In this document: positions 25,956 to 33,944 of the stretch, in pieces | Layout: every line of letters starts with the position of its first letter | Position numbering within the stretch: the stretch's first letter is position 1 | Assembly (NCBI GenBank): GCA_963811805.1 | Contig: CAWESU010000001.1 | Span: forward strand, 2,542,001-2,606,000 | Source: DAHUXN01 sp963811805 | Lineage (GTDB): Bacteria; Acidobacteriota; Terriglobia; Acidiferrales; UBA7541 | Reading direction: 5' to 3' | Length of the DNA stretch: 64,000 nucleotides | Notes under the pieces: model-generated | The model's input: only the letters and a program-made list of their open reading frames with translations | The model's database searches: none | Told to the model about the DNA's origin: nothing | Translations under genes and position numbers: made by a program

Positions 25956-26261
25956 ATGGAGCCCTCCGATTCTTTCGATGACCTTTGGGAACTCGTTCAG
26001 TTCGCGACTTGCGAGGCTTTTGTGATGCGTTCGTTTTTGGAATACCTAAAAGCGAGCGAGGCTCCCGCCGAGAAAAAACTCCATCGTATACAGAATTGGA
26101 GAAATGAGATTGCTTCCGGCTTGGGGAATCCGAAAGTCGTTGCGGTTGCTTCACATGTACTTCAAACAATTCGGGCTGTTCCCCCCGAAGCACGCAAATC
26201 AATAATTGAGAAATTTCTTGCACAAGCTCACTCGGAATATTTTGAACCGCCGCATTCTTAG
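25956..26261 (+). CDS. 101-aa passenger protein of unknown function
   Basis: Starts 9 bp after the transposase stop behind AAGGAAAA, so it is probably co-transcribed with it. The protein is predicted all-helical and soluble (W-E-L-V-Q-F-A-T-C-E-A-F-V-M-R-S-F-L-E-Y-L, then V-L-Q-T-I-R-A-V-P-P-E-A-R-K). No motif or family is recognised. Its last four bases overlap the end of the convergent protease gene. It may work with the transposase or with the protease; the sequence does not decide. Confidence 0.7.
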   Translation: MEPSDSFDDLWELVQFATCEAFVMRSFLEYLKASEAPAEKKLHRIQNWRNEIASGLGNPKVVAVASHVLQTIRAVPPEARKSIIEKFLAQAHSEYFEPPHS

Positions 26262-26932
26262 CCATACCGTGCCTTTCCTTCCGATTCCCAGTAGACATTC
26301 AACGCCTGCTCAAGTTTCTCTGGCGCGTACATCACTTCGATAGCTTTGCAATCCTTGGGACGCCATTGTGTATCTCCGATAGTCCAACACCAAGCGCGCG
26401 TTGGGCCGCCGCAACCATCTACGTGTTCCTTTGCCCGTGCGATTACAAAGACTCCCAAGTGTAATGCTTCCGCGACGGAGATGTTTGGCGAGTAAAGTTG
26501 TGACAGGAAAAAGTCGGAAAGATGTCCCCCGATTCCTACGGCCTGCCAATAGGAAACTGGCCCAGCACTATCTTGCTGTACGCGAAAAATGCGCGAGGAC
26601 GTTTTTCTTTTTGTCTCGCGGTAGAATCCAACGAGCAATGCAAACTCGCTTTTGAGATTCGCTTTGTGGGTTTCCTGTACAGCTTTCCGCAAAGTCCTGA
26701 TGAACCATGCCTCGTCAAAATCTTGCTTATCTGCAAGTACGTCGCCTAGATCATCAGCAAAACATTCCGCAAGGTCGGCATCGCCCGCACTCGCTATAAC
26801 GATTCCCCATTCGTCGTTTCGGAAAACCTCTCGAATCTTGTTTACGTTTCTCTTTGTCACTCCGTCCGATTCGAGCGAATCGGCACACAACACCAGACCA
26901 TCGGCGCAGCGAATGCCAACGCCTATCGTCAT
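26258..26932 (-). CDS. Proteasome-beta-like Ntn hydrolase (element cargo)
   Basis: 224 residues from the ATG at 26930-26932, chosen because GGAGGG lies upstream and because removal of Met exposes Thr: T1-I-G-V-G-I-R-C-A-D-G-L-V-L-C-A-D17-S. Thr1 and Asp17 occupy the proteasome catalytic positions, and N-K-I-R-E-V at residue 31 matches the Lys33 block with a two-residue gap. The middle contains A-S-A-G-D-A-D-L, like the S-x-A-G conserved in beta subunits, and A-V-G-I-G-G-H. A threonine peptidase of the HslV/Anbu/BPH kind is predicted, cytoplasmic and possibly self-assembling. No ATPase partner or Pup system is seen in the window. An in-frame ATG at 26968 would add 12 residues and block Thr1. 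Confidence 0.78.
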   Translation of the reverse strand: MTIGVGIRCADGLVLCADSLESDGVTKRNVNKIREVFRNDEWGIVIASAGDADLAECFADDLGDVLADKQDFDEAWFIRTLRKAVQETHKANLKSEFALLVGFYRETKRKTSSRIFRVQQDSAGPVSYWQAVGIGGHLSDFFLSQLYSPNISVAEALHLGVFVIARAKEHVDGCGGPTRAWCWTIGDTQWRPKDCKAIEVMYAPEKLEQALNVYWESEGKARYG

Positions 26933-26973
26933 ACGCTTGACCCTCCGATGGAGAGGGTATGGGCACACCCCTA

Positions 26974-26996
26974 CTTTAGTAAAGTAAATAATCCAC
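26974..26996 (-). repeat. Right terminal inverted repeat of the element
   Basis: Read inward on the minus strand it begins GTGGATTATTTACTTTAC and matches the left end at 19 of 23 positions. It lies about 40 bp upstream of the protease start, so it may contain part of the protease promoter. Confidence 0.85.
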
Positions 26997-27092
26997 CCAT
27001 GTAGTTAACTAAAAGTCAAGGAAAAAGGGCAAAACTTGTGGACCTGAAACGCGCCGGTCCGTGCTACATGTCCCTTAAAGTCGAGGCGGGAC

Positions 27093-27587
27093 TCAGCGGG
27101 CGGCCGCGAGTTTCTTGGGTGCGGAGGTCCTGTTCGGTTGGTTGGGGTTTTTGTACTCGGAGTCTAATTGCTTCGTTAAAGCGATCAGATGCTCGGGAGA
27201 GACATTCTTCCAGCCAAGCGTGGTTAATTCTGCCTGCGCGTCTTTCATCTCTTCATCCGCCTGATTCTGCCGCGCCAACTCTGAATCCAGACGCGCTAGG
27301 TGGACTTCAGCGAGGCCGATTTCTTGTTTGAGCTGCACGCTGTTTGGGTTTTGGTCGCGCCAGCGTTGAAGGGTTGCTAGGTCATCCGTCACCGCCTTTA
27401 TGCTTTGACTCGCGGGCTGATTTTCACAATCGCAAGCGATGGAGCTATCGACCATAGCTAACATGAAGGCGCCGAACATGTCTGGCTCCCTCGATTGGAT
27501 GTACGACATCGACGCGACCGGCGCGGCAAAATATCCGAAAACAACGCCGACCAAGGCGCATAGCGATGCGGCGATAATCTTTTTCAT
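27093..27587 (-). CDS. Membrane-anchored hypothetical protein, paralogue of its neighbour
   Basis: 164 residues. An N-terminal hydrophobic segment (I-I-A-A-S-L-C-A-L-V-G-V-V-F-G-Y-F-A-A-P-V) suggests a signal anchor. The C-terminal half (A-E-V-H-L-A-R-L-D-S-E-L ... D-A-Q-A-E-L-T-T-L-G-W-K-N-V-S-P-E-H-L) resembles the same region of the upstream gene 27584 (S-A-Q-K-E-L-L-A-Q-G ... V-S-P-E-A-L). Probably helical repeats of the TPR kind. The start ATG overlaps the upstream stop by four bases. Function unknown. Confidence 0.7.
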   Translation of the reverse strand: MKKIIAASLCALVGVVFGYFAAPVASMSYIQSREPDMFGAFMLAMVDSSIACDCENQPASQSIKAVTDDLATLQRWRDQNPNSVQLKQEIGLAEVHLARLDSELARQNQADEEMKDAQAELTTLGWKNVSPEHLIALTKQLDSEYKNPNQPNRTSAPKKLAAAR

Positions 27588-28105
27588 TTGGACTTCCCGT
27601 TTGAAGTATTTGATTTCTTGGGGCCCCCGGACGCTGGCGTCTGATCGTAAAGTTCATCCTCTTGGAACTCGCGTGCCTCGATGAGTTTCGTAAGAGCTTC
27701 CGGTGAAACCTGCTGTTCTTTCGCGCCTTGTGCCAAGAGCTCTTTCTGGGCAGACTTCATGTAATTATCGGCGGTTGAGGTGTTCCCGGCGGTGGATTCG
27801 ATTCGATATAGACGAAGATAGGTCAGCGCGAGATCGCGATGGAGGAGATTTTGAGGGTAAGTGATGTTTTCGCGCCGGATTCGTTCAAGCAGCTCAATGT
27901 ATTGCAAGAGCGCCTTCTTGCCCTGCTCGGGGCCGGCTTGGCTATATTGGAGGAAGGAGTAGCGTTCTACGTTATCGGCGTAATCAAAGGCATAGCTCTC
28001 CTTCAGGTCCGGCAGCCAGCGGTACGTGACGCGGAGAATGCAAGTCACGGTGGCGGCGACCAGAAAGCACGCACCGCAGAGGAGAATAATCTTCAGAAAC
28101 CTCAC
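27584..28105 (-). CDS. Membrane-anchored TPR-like hypothetical protein
   Basis: 173 residues with an N-terminal transmembrane helix (I-I-L-L-C-G-A-C-F-L-V-A-A-T-V-T). The helical region L-H-R-D-L-A-L-T-Y-L-R-L-Y-R-I-E-S-T-A-G-N looks like one or two tetratricopeptide units. It is the first gene of a two-gene minus-strand operon with its paralogue. The tail is Ser/Lys-rich. Function unknown. Confidence 0.7.
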   Translation of the reverse strand: MRFLKIILLCGACFLVAATVTCILRVTYRWLPDLKESYAFDYADNVERYSFLQYSQAGPEQGKKALLQYIELLERIRRENITYPQNLLHRDLALTYLRLYRIESTAGNTSTADNYMKSAQKELLAQGAKEQQVSPEALTKLIEAREFQEDELYDQTPASGGPKKSNTSNGKSK

Positions 28106-28203
28106 GGAGCCTCCAAGGGAACGCGAGAACTTGGGTTACTTCACACTAACATTTATGTTCTTGGAATAAAGCTGCCCGAAGGTTCAGGTGTTCCCTTTTG
28201 AGT

Positions 28204-28470
28204 ATGAAGGTGATTCACTGCGCAGACTGGCGGGATAAACCCGCTGCTACCGAGGCAAGGCCGCAGAGCTTCGAAAGACGCGAAGCCCTGAGCTACCAAC
28301 GCAAGAGCAGGCGTGCGACGAGAGCGCGTCTGCACGGGCGCAAGCCCTTCGTTCCTCCCTTTCTTCGTCAGGGCAAGCAGGGCAACAAGCGGCGTCCCTA
28401 CGAAAGCGACAGCAGGTCCCTCGCCGCCGTTCGCCAAAGACGGGCGACCGGGCTCGGGATGACAAGGAAA
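28204..28470 (-). repeat. Intergenic repeat of acidobacterial type
   Basis: Read on the minus strand the stretch opens with CTTGTCATCCCGAG and has GAGGGACCTGCTGTCGC about 40 bases later, wording I recall from dispersed non-coding repeats in acidobacterial genomes. It ends near GCAGCGGGTTTATCCCGCC. It fills the 28106-28490 gap between two minus-strand genes, and no gene is supported in it. Open frames across it are compositional. Identification rests on memory of the wording, not on a search. Confidence 0.45.
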
Positions 28471-28494
28471 AAGCAAAGGCTGGCGGGGTCAGGG

Positions 28495-28713
28495 GGTTGT
28501 GGCGATGCGTTTGGCGTGCTGGTCGATGCCGCCTTGATGGAGGACCAGTTCAGTGGCGCGGCCGCTGGCGTCGGTGACGAAAGTGATCTCGAAATCGCCC
28601 AGAAAGAAATCGCGGTCGCTCTCTGGGAATATCTCGACCTTCGACTGCGCTCCTGATTGAACGAACAAATGATCGCCGTCGCGAGTGACGGTCAGTTCTG
28701 TGTCCTCGTCGAG
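28495..28713 (-). pseudogene. Detached C-terminal tail of the serine hydrolase
   Basis: In the same frame as 28714-29961 and directly after its TAG, about 70 codons read L-D-E-D-T-E-L-T-V-T-R-D-G-D ... F-F-L-G-D-F-E-I-T-F-V-T-D-A-S-G-R-A-T-E-L-V-L-H-Q, the usual C-terminal beta-domain of such hydrolases. No natural stop occurs before the frame enters the intergenic repeat. Confidence 0.7.
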
Positions 28714-29961
28714 CTAGTAGGTTCCTACGTAGCCATCGAGCAGTTTCGGGTCGATGGAAATTTTCGTGTGTTGTTTTGGCGGAGGGGGCGTGAGCGCGGG
28801 ATTCACGAGGCCGGCGACTTGATGGGCAATGCGTTCGGGGCGAGCGTGGCCGGAGTCGAGATTGGTGAGCACCACGACGGTGAGGTTGTCGTCCACATAG
28901 CGTGAAATATCGCAAGTGAAGCCCTGCCACGCGCCGCTATGTTCGATGACCTTGTGGCCGTTGAGCGTGTTGATTTCCCAGCCGAAGCCGTAGTGAGCGG
29001 GATTGGGTTTGCCGTCATTGAGCGGATAGACGGTCCAGATGCGGTCGAGGCTGGATTGCTTTAGGAGCGTGGTGCCATAGAGAGCGCCGTCCCATTTGGC
29101 CAGATCGAGGACGTTGAAGTAGAGCGCGCCGTCGGCGGTGGAGTTGAAAGTAGGCGAAACCCAGGTTTGATTTTGCAGTTTGTCGCCGTGGATTTCGTAG
29201 CCGGAGGAGCGATTGGGAATGATGTCAGCGTCGCTGATGAGGCGCGTGGAAGTCATGCCCAGCGGCTGGAAAATGCGCTCGGCGAGGTAATCGGCGTAGA
29301 ACTTGCCGGTGACTCGGTGAATCATGATGCCGAGCAGGACGTAATTCGTGTTGCGGTAGTTCCACTTTTCGCCGGGCGCGAACTCGATTGGCATGGCTTC
29401 GATTTTCTGGAGCAACTGGTCTTCGGTGAAATCGAGACGCAGGTAGAAGGGGCCGTTGGGCCCGGTGCGCGCTTCGCTTTCGTATTCGGCGAGGCCGGAG
29501 GTGTGCGAGAGAAGATTCTTGATGAGGATGGGTTTCCAGGTGGCGGGCGCGTCGGGAAAGTATTTAGAGATGCTGTCGTCCAGGCCGACTTTGCCTTCTT
29601 CGACGAGCATCATCACGGCGGCGGAGACAAACTGCTTGCCGACGGAGCCGGACTGAAAAAGAGTTTCGGGCTTCACGGGGACGCTGAGCTCGACGTCGGC
29701 GAGGCCGTAGCCTTTGGCGAGCAGAATTTGGCTGCGATGGTAAATGCCGACTTCCGCGCCGGGGATGCGTTCTTTAGCCATCTCGGCGGTGACATATTGG
29801 TCGATGGTGGAGATTTGTGCGGCGGTCAGCGCGGGTGCGGATGAATCCTGCGCGTTGGTGTCGGCGTGTGCGGCGGTGGAGAGGCAGGCAAACAGCACGA
29901 GGCAGACGGCGGCGAAGCGATTCCGGGCGACTGCGTGAGCGAGAGACATGCTTCCCTCCAT
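28714..29961 (-). CDS. Secreted serine hydrolase (beta-lactamase/S12 family), cut by an amber codon
   Basis: 415 residues with a signal peptide (F-A-A-V-C-L-V-L-F-A-C-L-S-T-A-A-H-A). Class C-like catalytic motifs are present: S-V-G-K (SxxK), Y-R-N (YxN), and H-S-G near residue 325. The enzyme domain is therefore complete and probably periplasmic, with D,D-peptidase, esterase or lactamase-like activity. The frame stops at TAG (28714-28716) inside D-G-Y-V-G-T-Y-[TAG]-L-D-E-D; GAG to TAG would explain it. The missing C-terminal domain follows in frame. Confidence 0.85.
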   Translation of the reverse strand: MEGSMSLAHAVARNRFAAVCLVLFACLSTAAHADTNAQDSSAPALTAAQISTIDQYVTAEMAKERIPGAEVGIYHRSQILLAKGYGLADVELSVPVKPETLFQSGSVGKQFVSAAVMMLVEEGKVGLDDSISKYFPDAPATWKPILIKNLLSHTSGLAEYESEARTGPNGPFYLRLDFTEDQLLQKIEAMPIEFAPGEKWNYRNTNYVLLGIMIHRVTGKFYADYLAERIFQPLGMTSTRLISDADIIPNRSSGYEIHGDKLQNQTWVSPTFNSTADGALYFNVLDLAKWDGALYGTTLLKQSSLDRIWTVYPLNDGKPNPAHYGFGWEINTLNGHKVIEHSGAWQGFTCDISRYVDDNLTVVVLTNLDSGHARPERIAHQVAGLVNPALTPPPPKQHTKISIDPKLLDGYVGTY

Positions 29962-30115
29962 GGCGCGATGGTGCGTGTTTGCGCGGCTGAATGCCTGATT
30001 ATGGTGTTTGGCTGACGGAGCTTACATCAAGGTACGCGATGAGGCGGGAAAAGTTTGCAGGTGGACGTTGTTACGCCAGGCTTATTCGCGCAGGAACATC
30101 GACGAGGATGGCGAA

Positions 30116-30358
30116 CTACTTCACGGCAAGCGCCCAAATCAGATAGCCGATCAGGGCCGCGGCGCCGCTGCCTCCGATCAAAATGGCAGCAAGTTGCATG
30201 ATTTCGGACGTTGTGAGCGGCTTTCGCTCGGCAGAGGGAAGCGACTCCCCAGGATCCAACAGGCCTACCGCGGTGAATCTTCCCGGCGGCCTACGGCCCA
30301 TTTGCGCCGACGGCTGTGTTTCCGGCTCGTAGGGCCATTCGGTAAATTCGTGCGGCAT
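30116..30358 (-). CDS. Small C-tail-anchored hypothetical protein
   Basis: 80 residues: a polar Pro/Glu-rich N-terminal part, then one transmembrane helix (I-M-Q-L-A-A-I-L-I-G-G-S-G-A-A-A-L-I-G-Y-L-I-W-A-L) ending A-V-K. No family is recognised. It follows mqnD by about 80 bp on the same strand. Confidence 0.55.
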   Translation of the reverse strand: MPHEFTEWPYEPETQPSAQMGRRPPGRFTAVGLLDPGESLPSAERKPLTTSEIMQLAAILIGGSGAAALIGYLIWALAVK

Positions 30359-30439
30359 GCAGAGATGCTACCGCGGCCCAGTTCGTCGAGCAAGTGCTTG
30401 TCCCAGCGCCCGGCTTTTGCTCAGGCGTCTTGGTTACGT

Positions 30440-31324
30440 TTATTCGGAGAGGAATTCGACGCGGGCGTCGGGGGGCATGAGGCCGGCGGATTTGGCCCGG
30501 GCGACGAGCTCGTTGACGGCTTTGCGGCCTTCGTCGCCGAAGTTGAGGGTCCAGCGATTGACGTACATGCCGACGAATTTGTCGGCGAGAGCGGGGTCCA
30601 TGTCGCGAGCGAATTGCAGGGCGTAGTTGAGCGCCTCTTCGCGATGTTCGAGGGCATAGGCGACGCTGCCGCGAATGGCTCCGGCGACCTGGCGGGCAAG
30701 ATCGGTGCCGAGCGCGCGGCGAATGGCGTTGGCGCCGAGAGGGAGCGGCAAACTGGTTTGCTCCTGCCACCAGACGCCGAGGTCGACAACTTTGTGCAGG
30801 CCCGCGGCGGCGTAGAGCAACTGGCCTTCGTGAATCAACAGGCCGGCTTCGACTTCCTTGGCGCGCACGGCGTCGAGAATTTTGTCGAAAGGCATGGTAA
30901 CGGTTTCGACGCCGGGTTCGAAGAGTTTGAGAGCGAGATAGGACGTGGTGCGCGTGCCGGGAATGGCGACCTTGCGACCCTTCAGTTCGGTTTTCTTCAG
31001 TGCGTGCGAGGAGACGACGATGGGGCCGTAGCCTTCGCCGAAGCTGGCGCCGCAATCGAGCAGGATGTATTTGTCGGCGAGGAAAGGGTAGGCGTAAACG
31101 CTGACGGCGGTGACGTCGTACGTCTCGGATTGCGCGGCCTGATTGAGCGACTCGATGTCGGAAAGAATGTGCGTGAACTTGAGCCCGGGGACGCGGAGCT
31201 TGCCAGTGGCCAGCGCATAAAACATGAAAGCGTCGTCGCTATCGGGCGAATGCGCGATGCGGATTTCGGACGTTTGCGTGGTTGCAGTGCGAGCAGCCAT
31301 AGGGTTTAGGTCTCCAGCAGCCAT
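30440..31324 (-). CDS. mqnD: 1,4-dihydroxy-6-naphthoate synthase (futalosine pathway)
   Basis: 294 residues, or 286 from the second Met. The N-terminal I-R-I-A-H-S-P-D-S-D-D-A-F-M-F-Y is the MqnD signature. V-S-V-Y-A-Y-P, G-Y-G-P-I-V-V-S and L-L-I-H-E-G-Q-L follow as in the periplasmic-binding-protein-like fold of this enzyme. It converts cyclic dehypoxanthine futalosine to dihydroxynaphthoate for menaquinone. Other mqn genes are not in the window. MqnA is a relative but lacks this N-terminal wording. Confidence 0.9.
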   Translation of the reverse strand: MAAGDLNPMAARTATTQTSEIRIAHSPDSDDAFMFYALATGKLRVPGLKFTHILSDIESLNQAAQSETYDVTAVSVYAYPFLADKYILLDCGASFGEGYGPIVVSSHALKKTELKGRKVAIPGTRTTSYLALKLFEPGVETVTMPFDKILDAVRAKEVEAGLLIHEGQLLYAAAGLHKVVDLGVWWQEQTSLPLPLGANAIRRALGTDLARQVAGAIRGSVAYALEHREEALNYALQFARDMDPALADKFVGMYVNRWTLNFGDEGRKAVNELVARAKSAGLMPPDARVEFLSE

Positions 31325-31455
31325 GTGCGCACCTTCCGGCCTTGCTGCGACAGTTCGGCGGCATTCACAGAGCCCTGTGGCTCGTCTGCAGTATTCGCGG
31401 AGTGAATTCCGGCCGGCTGGGGCGCCGTCTCAGTTCGGGCGATAGAATACCAGAG

Positions 31456-31487
31456 ACAGTGGTCAGTGAACAGTGGTCAGTGGACAG
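31456..31487. repeat. Short tandem repeat, 14-bp unit
   Basis: ACAGTGGTCAGTGA and ACAGTGGTCAGTGG follow each other and end in ACAG. It lies between the convergent-free ends of mqnD's upstream region and gene 31539. Confidence 0.7.
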
Positions 31488-31538
31488 GGCAAGACATGAG
31501 CCCCGCGGCAACGGATGGGGCACTTGCCAGATGGGCAG

Positions 31539-32921
31539 CTAGTGGGAATTGAGCCAGGCGGCGAGGTCGCTAATGATTTCCGGCGAGACGTGCTGGCCGG
31601 CGACGAAATACTCCTCGGGTTTCGACGGGCCGGTGCCGGGAATCAGGAGATGGTTGAGCGACGGATAGAGCTTCAGCGTGGCGTTGGCGTGGCCGGCGAG
31701 GGCTTTCTGCCAATTCGCGAAGTCTGTGGTGGTGACTTGATAATCGCGGCCGCCCTGCGTAACGTAAATGGGAATTTTCAGACTAGCGGCGACGGCAGCG
31801 GGATCGTAGTTGCGCAGATCGAGAAAATAGGAAGAGGGAACCTGGGCGGTGAGAAGAGGGACCATCGTAGCGGGTTTCAGGGTGGGATCTTCGATGGCTT
31901 TGGCTTGGGCCTCGGCTTCAGGAATCATTTTTTCGATTTGCGGCGCGTTCGGGCCACCAAGACTGGCCTGATATTTAAGCTGTTCAATCACGAGCTGCTC
32001 GATGGGGCGCGTATTGCCTTCGAGAACGATGATTCCGGCGATTTGCGGATCGCCGGCGGCGATGCGCGGCGCAAGGTATCCGCCCTCGCTGTGACCGGCG
32101 AGGAAAATGCGTTTAGGGTTGATTTCGGGGCGCGAAGCGAGCAGGGCAACGGCGGCACGCGCGTCGTCAATGTATTCGTCTTTCACGGTTAGGTTCTGCG
32201 GGTCGGCGGAGCTTTTTACGCCGTATTCGTGAGTGCGCTTGGCGTAGCGCAGCACGGCGATGCCGTCGGTGGCGAGCGCCCACGCGAGATCTTTGAAGAT
32301 CCGATTCGGACCAATCGTTTCGTCGGCGTCGTTGGGGCCAGAGCCAGAAACGAGCACGACAGCGGTGAAAGGGCCTTTGCCGTTGGGCAGAGTGAGCGTG
32401 CCGGGCATTTGCCACTGGCCGTCGGAAACGGTGACGGATTCTTCGTGGAATTTGGTCGCGTCTGCGTAGGGCGGAGCGAGCCAAGGCTCGGCGGCTGGTG
32501 CCGCTTGGGGATTTGCCGCGGGAACGATGCGCAATCCGGCTACGTGCCCGCTATCGTCAAACGCCAGGACAATGTTCACCGGCCCTTTCTCGAATGCGCA
32601 GGCTACCGTGGCCACGTGATAGGCGGACTGTTCGATCACCTGTGTCGAGTTGATTTTTTGAAACGCCCCTTCCCGGCCGATCACCTGATCCCAGCCCGGC
32701 GCGAGCTTGTCCGCGGGAACCGCGGCGGCCATGGTGGGGTTAAATTGCGCGAAGACCTTGTCGAATTGGCGGGCAGCGAGATCGTTCACAATTTCGGTGG
32801 CGCGGGCTGAATAGTCGGGGGCGGGAGAGGCCACCTGCTGCTGCGCCGCGCCGGCGGACGCGAATGGCGCGCAGGAAAATGCCAAAAGCAAAAAGACTCG
32901 GCAAAACGCTTCTGCATTCAT
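31539..32921 (-). CDS. Secreted alpha/beta hydrolase with N-terminal DUF3887-like domain
   Basis: 460 residues from the ATG at 32919-32921, where a signal peptide starts (C-R-V-F-L-L-L-A-F-S-C-A-P-F-A-S-A). An N-terminal domain (A-T-E-I-V-N-D-L-A-A-R-Q-F-D-K-V-F-A-Q-F) of DUF3887 type is followed by a hydrolase with V-L-V-S-G-S-G-P-N-D and nucleophile elbow G-H-S-E-G-G. A late His in L-Y-P-S-L-N-H-L completes the likely triad. Substrate unknown; esterase or peptidase-like. Confidence 0.85.
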   Translation of the reverse strand: MNAEAFCRVFLLLAFSCAPFASAGAAQQQVASPAPDYSARATEIVNDLAARQFDKVFAQFNPTMAAAVPADKLAPGWDQVIGREGAFQKINSTQVIEQSAYHVATVACAFEKGPVNIVLAFDDSGHVAGLRIVPAANPQAAPAAEPWLAPPYADATKFHEESVTVSDGQWQMPGTLTLPNGKGPFTAVVLVSGSGPNDADETIGPNRIFKDLAWALATDGIAVLRYAKRTHEYGVKSSADPQNLTVKDEYIDDARAAVALLASRPEINPKRIFLAGHSEGGYLAPRIAAGDPQIAGIIVLEGNTRPIEQLVIEQLKYQASLGGPNAPQIEKMIPEAEAQAKAIEDPTLKPATMVPLLTAQVPSSYFLDLRNYDPAAVAASLKIPIYVTQGGRDYQVTTTDFANWQKALAGHANATLKLYPSLNHLLIPGTGPSKPEEYFVAGQHVSPEIISDLAAWLNSH

Positions 32922-33041
32922 GGATGCGATTCTAACAGGCTTTGGCATGTCGGGCGCGGTCTATCGAAGACAGGTGCGTTTAAGCAAAAAGACGCAGGCG
33001 GGCTGGTTTTTTCCCGTGCGCGAAGTCAGATGCCGGAACAG

Positions 33042-33944
33042 CTACGGCGTGCCTGCATCCTGGCCGGTGACGATAGGGTCGTCGGCGGTGGCCACCGCGC
33101 CTTTTTTATCCGCCCCGTGAATCTTGCCGTCTTTGTCCAGGAGAAACGAGCGGTTGCCGCTCTTTCCATATTGCTCAGGAAGCGCGGCAATTTCGAAGCC
33201 CGGATTTTCCGAGCCGGCGGGCGTGATGACGCGGTAGCGGAACTTGTACCCGTTGCTCGCGCCGGCGGCCAGAGAAGCGTCGAGCAATTTCGCGGCGCTC
33301 GGTGAAACGCCGCCCTGCGCGGGAGGCCCGAGCTGCGCGAGAGTGTCGGGAAGTTTGCCGAAGGCGCTGCGGTAGGTGTCGACGGCCTGGGCAATGCCCA
33401 GCAGCGTATCGATGGCGGATTCTTCACGGGCTTTGAGCGCCTGAACGTCCCACTCTTTTTGCAGCGCAGGAATATCAATCAGCAACAAGCCCAGAGAGAG
33501 CAGCTTCCAGTTGCCGTCTTCGCGCACGAGCCCCACGCGGATCTTTTCTCCGGTGGCAATGGTGACGGAAATGTACGCGAGATTGTCGTGGACGCTTGGA
33601 GCATCGAGGGTGAATTCCTCCGTGGCGTCAGTGGCTTCACAGCGCAGCTCCGGACGGCCTTCCGTGCTGGTGGAGAGCAGCGGGCGGCCGGGCGTGTCGA
33701 GAAGGACGAAGCGCTCCATGAAGGAGATGCGTTCGTCCGAGGGAAGCTTGTTGAAAGCCGCTGCGTTTGCGACGGTCAAGTAGACGGAAAAGTTGGCGTT
33801 GTCCTGGCGGCAAGCGGCGCCGAGGGCGGCCATCAGCGCCGGCGTCGGGCCATTGTCCGGCGCGGGCTGCGATAATTGGGCGGCGAAGGCGCTCGGAGAA
33901 AACAAAACGACCATGAGAGCGAGCGCGGCGAAGTTCCTGTTCAT
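33042..33944 (-). CDS. Secreted hypothetical protein with pilin/T2SG-like C-terminal part
   Basis: 300 residues with a clear signal peptide (A-L-A-L-M-V-V-L-F-S-P-S-A-F-A-A). The C-terminal third (A-I-D-T-L-L-G-I-A-Q-A-V-D-T-Y-R-S-A-F-G-K-L-P-D-T-L, then G-Y-K-F-R-Y-R-V) resembles the globular part of type II pseudopilins, without a pilin leader. Function unknown. It is translated after the overlapping (ATGA) receiver-like gene. Confidence 0.65.
   Translation of the reverse strand: MNRNFAALALMVVLFSPSAFAAQLSQPAPDNGPTPALMAALGAACRQDNANFSVYLTVANAAAFNKLPSDERISFMERFVLLDTPGRPLLSTSTEGRPELRCEATDATEEFTLDAPSVHDNLAYISVTIATGEKIRVGLVREDGNWKLLSLGLLLIDIPALQKEWDVQALKAREESAIDTLLGIAQAVDTYRSAFGKLPDTLAQLGPPAQGGVSPSAAKLLDASLAAGASNGYKFRYRVITPAGSENPGFEIAALPEQYGKSGNRSFLLDKDGKIHGADKKGAVATADDPIVTGQDAGTP

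Larger units (their letters stand above)
24846..27004 (+). mobile_element. IS1595-type insertion element with passenger genes
   Basis: An element of about 2,143 bp (24854-26996) flanked by a perfect 8-bp direct repeat CCATGTAG (24846-24853 and 26997-27004), the duplication length known for the IS1595 family. Terminal inverted repeats of 23 bp match at 19 positions and share GATTATTTACTT. Contents, left to right: a possible 40-aa minus-strand peptide, the transposase (+), a 101-aa protein (+), and a proteasome-like Thr hydrolase (-). Base composition looks less GC-rich than the surroundings. Some IS1595-family groups are known to carry passengers; a proteasome-like passenger is what stands out here. 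End positions are inferred by eye and could shift by one base. Confidence 0.88.

Noticed and set aside
26932..26968. Longer start for the proteasome-like protein
   Set aside because: Would add 12 residues before Thr1 and lacks the GGAGGG site, which is placed for the 26932 ATG.
28153..28656. Open frames in both directions over the intergenic repeat
   Set aside because: No start/site support and composition of a repeat.
28714..28716. TAG read as pyrrolysine
   Set aside because: No sign of the pyl system and the position is not a catalytic residue; a nonsense change is simpler.
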